This document shows positions 35,501 to 40,451 of a stretch of DNA of 64,000 nt, in pieces. The position numbers and the translations under genes were made by a program. The stretch's first letter is position 1; every line of letters begins with the position of its first letter. Source of the DNA: Stappia sp. (GTDB lineage: Bacteria > Pseudomonadota > Alphaproteobacteria > Rhizobiales > Stappiaceae); NCBI GenBank assembly GCA_002722295.1, contig PBLF01000035.1, positions 62,001 to 126,000 of the forward strand. The letters are read 5' to 3'. Under the pieces are notes generated by a model. It saw only the letters and a program-made list of their open reading frames with translations, made no database searches and had not been told where the DNA came from.

Positions 35501-35538
35501 TCTTTGTCGATGCGGAAGGAAGCCGGCAAAATGTCTGA
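32512..35538 (+). CDS. soxA: Sarcosine oxidase subunit alpha
   Basis: This 1008-residue multidomain subunit has an N-terminal 2Fe-2S-ferredoxin-like fold without its cluster ('TFTFDGKRLTGFHGDTLAAA', about 20-105), a NAD-binding FAD/NAD reductase-like domain ('CDVLIAGSGPAGLAAALAAG', about 175-500) and a C-terminal GcvT-like folate domain (about 615-1000). The ATG at 32512 overlaps the soxD stop. Folate binding lets the methyl group leave as 5,10-methylene-THF. The length is normal. Confidence 0.96.
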   Translation: MSEEFRLASGGRLDRKRPVTFTFDGKRLTGFHGDTLAAALLANGIHLVGRSFKYHRPRGILTAGSEEPNALVGVAKSADAAARGQSVPNLRATQVEIHEGLVAESQNRFPSLAFDVGAINDKFSPLFVAGFYYKTFMWPKAFWNKVYEPVIRAAAGLGKAPTAPDPDRYANRYAHCDVLIAGSGPAGLAAALAAGRAGARVILADEQPEFGGSLLADPKAEIDGKPAAEFVADAIAELEALDNVTLLPRTTVFGAFNHNFMAAAERVTDHLAAPGADQPRERLWQIRAKRIVFATGAIERPLVFPENDRPGIMMAEAARIYLHRHAVLPGREIVVFTACDSAWTAALEIASSGGRVAAIIDLRKDVDTDLVEAARAAGIRVETSCAVTGVLGKKRVKGVMLGRVSQSGDVTSAGEMSCDALLMSGGFTPNVALHSQSRGKLSFDTERGAFLPVTDETAGHRSAGACGGTEGLLEALASGARAGVEAVRAARGDAAEQPAFTVAGEQPVTGWWLGAVPHDRDASRVRAFVDYQNDVTAKDLKLAVREGMHSIEHIKRYTTTGMATDQGRLSNMNALAIASTALQREIPAVGLTTFRQPYTPVTFGTLATTSRGELFDPVRKTAIHDWAEERGAAFEDVSLWKRAWYFPRGGEDMHAAVLRECGTVRDSVGVFDASTLGKIEVVGPDAAEFLERIYTNPWKKLGVGRLRYGLMLNEAGFIMDDGVVGRMAEDRFHITTTTGGAPRVLAHMEDYLQTEWPDLNVWLTSTTEQWAVIAVQGPKARDVIAPLVDDIDLSTDAMPHMSVREGHVMGGIPCRLFRMSFTGEMGFELNVPPSRARHVWEAVHANVEKAGGCAYGTETMHVLRAEKGFIIVGQETDGTVTPDDVGMTWAIGKKKRDFVGKRSLARPDLVAEGRKQLVGLLATDGRTLLEEGAQVTESATPPRGTPALGHVTSSYASAALGRPFALAMIANGRARTGEILHVPMPGGAIAVEVVSPVFVDAEGSRQNV

Positions 35539-36118
35539 CAACGCGATCCACGTTTCCGCCGGCGATGCACCGCTCGTCGACCGTTCAGCCGAAGGCGGCA
35601 AGCCGGTGACGGTCCGCCGGGGCATGGCGCTTGCCCGCCTTGCCTTTCGAGGCGACGCGGTCGCGGCCGGCAAGGCGGGCGCGGCATTCGGCGCTTCGCT
35701 GCCGCTTCACCCGCTCGCCGCCAATTGTGTCGGCGACCGGGCGGCACTCTGGCTGGGGCCCGACGAATGGCTTCTGCTTGCCAGGCCCGAAGGTTCGGAG
35801 CCGGCTAACCTTGACGCGCTCGCGCGCGAAACCTTTGCCGGGATAGAGGCGGCGCTCGAGGGCGTCACCCATTCCCTCGTCGATGTTTCGGAGCGCAATG
35901 TGTCGCTGATGATCGAGGGGGCGGGGGCGGCGGACCTGCTCAACGCGAATGTCTTCCTCGACCTCTCGCTCGAGGCGTTCCCGGTCGGGCATGTGACGCG
36001 CACCCTGTTCTCCAAGGCCGAGATCGTGCTGTGGCGCACCGGTGAGGAGAGCTTCGTGCTCGAGTGCTGGGCGAGTTTCGCCCCGTACGTCGAAGGTCAT
36101 CTGGCCGAGGCGGCGTAG
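35531..36118 (+). CDS. soxG: Sarcosine oxidase subunit gamma
   Basis: This 195-residue SoxG-family subunit overlaps the soxA end by eight bases. 'WLGPDEWLLLARPEG' and 'SLVDVSERNVSLMIEGAGA' followed by 'DLLNANVFLDLSLEAFPVGH' are family features. It completes the heterotetramer. A strong terminator follows at 36153. Confidence 0.93.
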   Translation: MSDNAIHVSAGDAPLVDRSAEGGKPVTVRRGMALARLAFRGDAVAAGKAGAAFGASLPLHPLAANCVGDRAALWLGPDEWLLLARPEGSEPANLDALARETFAGIEAALEGVTHSLVDVSERNVSLMIEGAGAADLLNANVFLDLSLEAFPVGHVTRTLFSKAEIVLWRTGEESFVLECWASFAPYVEGHLAEAA

Positions 36119-36152
36119 CTGCCCCGACGCCTTCGGGAGACGGAATCGGACC

Positions 36153-36178
36153 GGCCCCGGCGATGTTTCGCCGGGGCC
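36153..36178. terminator. Terminator between soxG and the M3 peptidase gene
   Basis: GGCCCCGGCGA (36153-36163) and TCGCCGGGGCC (36168-36178) form a perfect 11-base stem with a TGTT loop. It is shared by convergent soxG and the peptidase gene. The T-tract is weak on both sides. Confidence 0.7.
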
Positions 36179-36186
36179 GTCGCATT

Positions 36187-38253
36187 TCAGAGGAAGCCGC
36201 GCTTCTTCAGCAATGGGCCCGCGTCGGGTAGCGCGCCGCGAAAGGCGATGTAGGCGTCCTTCGGGTCCTGTCGTCCGCCGGCGGAGTAGATCGCCTCGCG
36301 CAGGCGGCGGGCGAGTTCCGCGTTGAAGATGTCTCCGGTTTCCTCGAAGGCGGTGAAGGCATCCGCGTCCATCACCTCCGACCACATGTAGCTGTAGTAG
36401 CCGGACGAGTAGCCGTCGCCGGAAAACACATGCGCGAACTGGGTCGGCCGGTGGCGCATGACGATCTCGCGCGGCATTCCGATGCGCGTCAGCGTTTCGC
36501 TTTCCAGCGTGCCGACATCCGTCTTCGCCGCATCGGTTCTTGCGTGGACGTCGAGGTCGAAGAGGGCGGAGGCCAGATACTCCACCGTCTCGAAACCCTG
36601 GTTGAAGTTGCGGGCCGCGAGCACGCGCTCCATCAGCTCCTTCGGCATGGCTTCGCCGGTCTCCACGTGGACGGCGAAGCGCGACAGGATCTCCGGCTCC
36701 TCCAGCCAGTGCTCGTAGAGCTGGGACGGCAGTTCCACGAAGTCGCGCGAGACGGAGGTTCCCGAGATCATCGGATAGGTCACGTCCGACAGCAGGCCGT
36801 GCAGCGCGTGGCCGAACTCGTGAAACAGCGTGCGTGCGTCGTCGAAGGTCAGCAGCGCGGGCTCCCCCTTGGGCGCCTTGGCGAAGTTCATCACGTTGAC
36901 GATGATCGGCCGGATGTCTCCGGACAGCTTTTCCTGCCGGCGGAAGGCGCTCATCCACGCGCCGCTGCGCTTGGTCGAGCGGTTGAAATAATCGCCCAGG
37001 AACAGGCCGACATGGCCGCCGGTCCCGTCGAGTACCTCGAACGCGCGCACGTCGGGATGGTAGAGCGTTACGCCGTCGACCTCGCGAAAGGTGAGGCCGA
37101 ACAGCCGGTTGGCGGTTTCGAACGCGGCCTGGATGATGTTTTCCAGCGGGAAGTAGGGCTTCAGTTCCGCCTCGTCGAGCGCGTGGTCGCGGCTCCTGAG
37201 CTTCTCGGCATAGAAGCGCCAGTCCCACGGCTCGATGACGATGTTGTCCCCGCCCTCGGCGGCGATCTCCTGGAGCGCGGCGGCCTCTCGGCGCGCCTGT
37301 TCCACCGCCGGCGTCCACACGGTCTCCAGCAGCTCGCGCACGGCATCCGGCGTTCCGGCCATCGTGTCGTCGAGCTTGTAGCTCGCGAAGTCGTCGAAGC
37401 CGAGAAGCTCGGCGCGCTCCTGGCGCAGCGCGAGAATGCGCGCGATCACCTCGCGGTTGTCCGTCTCGCCACCGTTCTCACCGCGCGTGGTCCATGCCTT
37501 GAACGCGGTCTCGCGCAGGTCGCGCCTTGTCGAGAACTGCAGGAAGGGCTCGATCAGCGAGCGCGACAGGGTGATGACGTGCTTGCCCGGATGTCCGCGC
37601 TCTCCGGCGGCTTCCGCCGCCGCCTGGCGCAGGAAGGGCGGCAGGCCGGCGAGATCCTCCTCGCCCTCGAGCACCAGTTTGTAGTCCGCCTCGTCGGACA
37701 ACACGTTCTGGGAGAACCGGGTGCCGAGCACCGCAAGCTCCTGCGTGATCTCCGCCATGCGGGTGCGTCCCGCCTCGTCGAGCGCAGCGCCGGCACGGGT
37801 GAACATCAGGTGGTAGCGCTCAAGCACCCTCGCGGCTTCCGCATTGAGGCCGAGCTGTCCGCGCGCCTCCCAGAGCGTCGCGACCCTTGCATAGAGCGAC
37901 TGGTTCAAGAGCGTCTGCGACGAGTGGCGGGCAAGCTTTGGGGCCATGTCGCGCTCGATGCGGCGAAGCTCCTCCGAGGTGTGGCTTCCGGCGAGGTTGA
38001 AGAACACCATGGCGACACGGGAGAGATCCTGACCGGCGCGTTCCATGGCCGCGATCGTGTTGTCGAAATCCGGAGCCTCCGGGTTTTCCGCGATCGCATC
38101 GATGTCGCGCCGCGCCGAGGCGAGGGCGGTCTCGAAGGCCGGTTCCCAGTGCCAGGGCTCGATCTCGCCGAAAGGCGGCAGGCCGAAGGGCGCGGTCCAG
38201 TCGGTGAGCAGCGGGTTTGCGGTCGCGGTGTCGGGCTTGGTGTCGGTCGTCAT
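36187..38253 (-). CDS. M3-family oligopeptidase (peptidyl-dipeptidase Dcp-like)
   Basis: This 688-residue zinc metallopeptidase of the thimet/Dcp family has the catalytic motif H-E-F-G-H in 'TLFHEFGHALHGLLSD', the downstream ligand region 'RDFVELPSQLYEHWL' and the substrate clamp 'SGDGYSSGYYSYMWSEV'. It degrades short peptides in the cytoplasm. The start at 38253 ('MTTDTKPD') is preferred over an ATG 13 codons upstream. There is no signal peptide. It is convergent with soxG. Confidence 0.93.
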   Translation of the reverse strand: MTTDTKPDTATANPLLTDWTAPFGLPPFGEIEPWHWEPAFETALASARRDIDAIAENPEAPDFDNTIAAMERAGQDLSRVAMVFFNLAGSHTSEELRRIERDMAPKLARHSSQTLLNQSLYARVATLWEARGQLGLNAEAARVLERYHLMFTRAGAALDEAGRTRMAEITQELAVLGTRFSQNVLSDEADYKLVLEGEEDLAGLPPFLRQAAAEAAGERGHPGKHVITLSRSLIEPFLQFSTRRDLRETAFKAWTTRGENGGETDNREVIARILALRQERAELLGFDDFASYKLDDTMAGTPDAVRELLETVWTPAVEQARREAAALQEIAAEGGDNIVIEPWDWRFYAEKLRSRDHALDEAELKPYFPLENIIQAAFETANRLFGLTFREVDGVTLYHPDVRAFEVLDGTGGHVGLFLGDYFNRSTKRSGAWMSAFRRQEKLSGDIRPIIVNVMNFAKAPKGEPALLTFDDARTLFHEFGHALHGLLSDVTYPMISGTSVSRDFVELPSQLYEHWLEEPEILSRFAVHVETGEAMPKELMERVLAARNFNQGFETVEYLASALFDLDVHARTDAAKTDVGTLESETLTRIGMPREIVMRHRPTQFAHVFSGDGYSSGYYSYMWSEVMDADAFTAFEETGDIFNAELARRLREAIYSAGGRQDPKDAYIAFRGALPDAGPLLKKRGFL

Positions 38254-38453
38254 GAGGTCGTCCGGGGTTCCTGAAGGAAAGGCGGGAGGCATGGCGGCCG
38301 CCTGGCCGCGCCTGCGTATGCTTCATATGGGGTCGGGTCGTGGCGCCGACTATGGCCCCTGCGCGCGCGGCTGTCAGCAGCGACGACCGTTCGATCGCAT
38401 TCGAACGGCCGGCGTGAGGCTTCGTTAAGGGGCGTGATCTACGATCTGTCCCC

Positions 38454-38807
38454 ATGTCCGCGATCAACACATCCCTTGCCGGAATGCTCGGCGCCCGCGA
38501 CCGCTTCGAGGCGAGCGCCAAGCGCATCGTCACGTCCGGTGCCGAGGCCGCGAACGAGGTGTCCGGCGCGAATGGCGCGACGGCCGGAGCGGGGATTTCC
38601 GGACAGGCCGGCACTCTGCCGAAGGGCGGCACGCCGCCACCGCCGGACGGCGTGCGGTTTTCTTCCGACATGGCCGGGGCGATGATCGACATGCTTTCGG
38701 CGGAGCACAGCTTCAAGGCCAATGCGGCCGCTGCCGGTCGCATCGCCGAGGCGGAGCGCGACGTGCTCGAGACGCTTGCGCCGACAGGGTCCGACGAGAC
38801 GCGCTGA
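38454..38807 (+). CDS. Small flagellar basal-body rod-like protein
   Basis: This 117-residue protein resembles a miniature FlgB/FlgC/FlgE-type axial protein. The N-terminus 'MSAINTSLAGMLGARDRFEA' matches the N-terminal rod helix with the usual A-N-x-x-A-N region ('EAANEVSGANGA'), and the C-terminus 'DMAGAMIDMLSAEHSFKANA' matches the D-M-v-x-x-M-l-x-a-x-x-x-f-k-A-N pattern of axial proteins. The middle D1 domain is absent. No other flagellar genes are near; its role is unknown. Confidence 0.65.
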   Translation: MSAINTSLAGMLGARDRFEASAKRIVTSGAEAANEVSGANGATAGAGISGQAGTLPKGGTPPPPDGVRFSSDMAGAMIDMLSAEHSFKANAAAAGRIAEAERDVLETLAPTGSDETR

Positions 38808-38923
38808 CGCGTGTCGGCGACTCAATTTTCCAAAAAGATTCGCGCAAGTTTACGTAATTTGGCGCCCGGATTTGCCTGGGGTTGCAAATCCGCGTGCAGG
38901 GTCCGGATATGTTTCGGGAGCCA

Positions 38924-39045
38924 GAAACAACAAACGCCCGCCAGAGGGAGGAGATCCGGCGAGCGCTCGTTATAGGAGGTCGGTTTGGGAGGAGGTAAAC
39001 CGACCGACACGACAGCGGGCTGGGAGGAGGAGTGCCCGTGTCGAT
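38924..39045 (-). ncRNA. CcsR/cuckoo-type sRNA cluster 1 (three CCUCCUCCC stem-loops)
   Basis: Read on the minus strand, three hairpins follow one another. H1 (39038-39016) has CGGGC/GCCCG arms and loop ACTCCTCCTCCCA. H2 (39005-38978) has 9-base arms GGTCGGTTT/AAACCGACC with loop ACCTCCTCCC. H3 (38965-38935) has 8-base arms with one wobble and loop containing CTCCTCCCT, followed by TTTGTTGTTT, so it also terminates. The linker CTGTCGTGTC between H1 and H2 is identical to cluster 2. Loops exposing CCUCCUCCC define the CcsR sRNAs of Rhodobacter sphaeroides and the wider 'cuckoo' RNA family, which act as anti-Shine-Dalgarno regulators. The transcript start is estimated from the -10 box. Confidence 0.75.
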
Positions 39046-39051
39046 GGCCAA

Positions 39052-39081
39052 TATATGGGCGAGTCCTGTCAGAGTTTCCAG
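39052..39081 (-). promoter_or_regulatory. Candidate RpoH-type promoter for RNA cluster 1
   Basis: On the minus strand, CTGGAA (39081-39076) is followed after 16 bases by CCCATATA (39059-39052). This resembles the heat-shock sigma factor consensus (CTTGAA, then CCCATnT). The predicted start lies about 7 bases before hairpin 1. Confidence 0.45.
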
Positions 39082-39198
39082 TGCTGGTCCTGCATGGCAG
39101 CCCTGCTTTTTTGCAATGCAACAAGAACGCAGCGGAATCGTGCGCTGCAGCAAGGCCGAAGTCTGCCTCTCGCGGTGGAAAGCCCTTCGCCGGATACG

Positions 39199-39235
39199 AA
39201 AAAAGCGCCGACCGGACAACCGGTTGGCGCTTTTT
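39199..39235 (-). terminator. Strong terminator after DUF1127 gene 1
   Basis: A 16-base stem with one wobble (39200-39215 with 39220-39235), tetraloop ACAA, and A/T ends forms an intrinsic terminator usable on both strands. It lies 54 bases after the DUF1127 stop and separates that gene from RNA cluster 1. Confidence 0.8.
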
Positions 39236-39288
39236 GACTGCAGTCGCTTCGAACAGGTCGCGTGTGCGTCCCGTCTTTCGCGAGTCGC

Positions 39289-39438
39289 TTAGCGGTGCGA
39301 ACCGCGCGCGATGAACTGAATGTCGCCGCGGCCGATGCCGAGGTCGGCCAGCTCGCGGTTGGACAGGCGGGAAAGCTCGTCGTAGGTGCGGCGATACTTC
39401 TGCCAGGACTGGTACTTGCGAACGAACGTGTCGAACAT
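39289..39438 (-). CDS. DUF1127 small protein, copy 1
   Basis: This 49-residue protein begins 'MFDTFVRKYQSWQKYRR' and ends 'ELADLGIGRGDIQFIARG', the DUF1127 (YjiS-like) signature. GGAG lies 7-10 bases upstream of the ATG. It is Arg-rich and basic. In Rhodobacter a DUF1127 protein (CcaF1) is encoded directly upstream of CcsR sRNAs and binds RNA. Copy 2 (39910-40059) shares the length and the D-L-G-I-x-R-G-D-I motif. Confidence 0.85.
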   Translation of the reverse strand: MFDTFVRKYQSWQKYRRTYDELSRLSNRELADLGIGRGDIQFIARGSHR

Positions 39439-39776
39439 GATGCGTCTCCTTTGTGTATGCGGACCGTTTGCGGCCCGCTTTTTTTCATCGCTTCATCGGT
39501 GGAGCGGCGCGTGTTGCGCTGCACCAAATCTCGTTGGCCCTGATATGGGACGAGTCGGCGTTTTTTGAACGCGCAACCTCGGAATGCCGGGCCTGCGAAA
39601 ACTGCAGAGGTCGGACCGCGTTCGGTCGCTTTCCGCGCTTTCGCGATCCATGCCGGACGCGTCTGTCACCGGGCCCGTTCGGGCACGATGTCTTCCGGTC
39701 TCGGAACGATGGTCGGGAGTGGGAAGGCCGGGGCGGCCGGCCTTGTCAGGCCTGGTCCGTCACCTCATGCCTACAT
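39439..39776. other. Region between RNA cluster 2 and DUF1127 gene 1
   Basis: This stretch of about 340 bases contains the leader and candidate promoter of DUF1127 gene 1 in its first 130 bases. The rest (39571-39776) shows no supported gene or element; open frames in it have no ribosome binding site and atypical composition. Confidence 0.6.
39542..39570 (-). promoter_or_regulatory. Candidate RpoH-type promoter for DUF1127 gene 1
   Basis: On the minus strand, GTTCAA (39570-39565), 15 bases, then CCCATATC (39549-39542). The sequence GACTCG-CCCATAT around the -10 is shared with the cluster 1 promoter apart from one inserted T. It lies about 105 bases upstream of the start codon. Confidence 0.4.
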
Positions 39777-39900
39777 AAAAAAGCGATCGCCCGCCGGAGG
39801 GAGGAGAACCGGCGGGCGACGCTATATCCGGACGGGGTTGGGAGGAGGTAACCCCACCGGGACACGACAGAAGACAGGGGAGGAGGTCTGTCTTCCTTAT
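39777..39900 (-). ncRNA. CcsR/cuckoo-type sRNA cluster 2 (three CCUCCUCCC stem-loops)
   Basis: On the minus strand, directly after the DUF1127 copy 2 stop, come three hairpins. H1 (39895-39870) has 8-base arms GAAGACAG/CTGTCTTC and loop ACCTCCTCCC. H2 (39855-39834) has arms GGGGTT/AACCCC and the same 10-base loop. H3 (39819-39787) has perfect 11-base arms TCGCCCGCCGG/CCGGCGGGCGA and loop TTCTCCTCCCT, followed by six T residues within ten bases, so it is also the terminator. The linker CTGTCGTGTC after H1 (39870-39861) is identical to cluster 1. This gene-then-sRNA order matches ccaF1-CcsR1-4 in Rhodobacter, where the sRNAs are processed from the mRNA. Confidence 0.8.
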
Positions 39901-39909
39901 CGTGATCTG

Positions 39910-40059
39910 TTATCGGCTTGCGCGGCGGGCGACGAAGTGAATGTCGCCACGGGCGATGCCGAGGTCGCTGAGTTCGCGGCTCGTGAGGCGCGAGAGCTCG
40001 GAAACGGTTGCATGGTAGCTGCGCCAGTTGCGGTACTTGCGGGTCAGCGTGTCGAACAT
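39910..40059 (-). CDS. DUF1127 small protein, copy 2
   Basis: This 49-residue protein begins 'MFDTLTRKYRNWRSYHATV' and ends 'ELSDLGIARGDIHFVARRA'. An upstream in-frame ATG (40200) would add 47 unrelated residues; the DUF1127 consensus and the AGAGGTG site about 10 bases upstream fix the start at 40059. The stop is 15 bases before hairpin 1 of RNA cluster 2, with no terminator between, so protein and sRNAs should share a transcript. Confidence 0.87.
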   Translation of the reverse strand: MFDTLTRKYRNWRSYHATVSELSRLTSRELSDLGIARGDIHFVARRASR

Positions 40060-40451
40060 GATTGTGTCACCTCTTGGGGCGCCGGGGACTGAATTTCGTG
40101 TCCCGCCAGCGCGTCGATCCGATGCCCATGAGATAGTTTTTTCGGATAAAGAAAAAAAGCGCGATTTTCGCACGGCAGCCATGCGGATTGTGCATTGCAA
40201 AATAATTGCCGCGAGACGTCCGCCCCAATTCCGATAATTGCACGCAAATCAGTTTGTTAACGATCCGTTGCGATGCGGCCTGTGGCTCGGCGTCACGAAA
40301 GGTCAGGGTTCGCGAGGGTTCGTTTCGGCGAAAAGCGCGCGGAAAGCGCGGGTCTTGTGAAGGGCGGAAGCGTGAATGTCTTCCGCTCCCGCAAGGCGGT
40401 GCCGCCCGACGCGAGGCCGCGCCGGGCGGGGACAACGACGTCAGCGGGCGG
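40060..40451. other. Intergenic region between DUF1127 copy 2 and uvrA
   Basis: This 392-base stretch is AT-rich near 40130-40270, as expected for the promoter of DUF1127 copy 2, but no confident -35/-10 pair was chosen. The uvrA-proximal half holds GC-rich inverted segments without a T-run. No gene is supported. Confidence 0.55.

Larger units (their letters stand above)
38808..39288. other. 481-bp region holding CCUCCUCCC RNA cluster 1
   Basis: No protein gene is supported here. The region contains the minus-strand three-hairpin RNA (38924-39045), its candidate promoter (39052-39081), and the terminator of the upstream DUF1127 gene (39199-39235). The GGGAGGAGGT stretches look like plus-strand Shine-Dalgarno sites but have no start codon at proper distance. 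Confidence 0.75.

Noticed and set aside
32455..35673. 1072-residue open frame antisense to soxA
   Set aside because: It is low-complexity Arg/Gly/Asp/His-rich, typical of antisense translation of GC-rich coding DNA; soxA on the other strand is unmistakable.
38940..39040. GGGAGGAGGT stretches on the plus strand as ribosome binding sites for small genes
   Set aside because: No start codon follows at 5-12 bases. The same bases form hairpin loops on the minus strand next to DUF1127, which explains them better.
38935..39895. Repeated GC-rich hairpins as a CRISPR array
   Set aside because: Spacing is irregular, arms differ in sequence and only the loop motif is constant; no cas genes.
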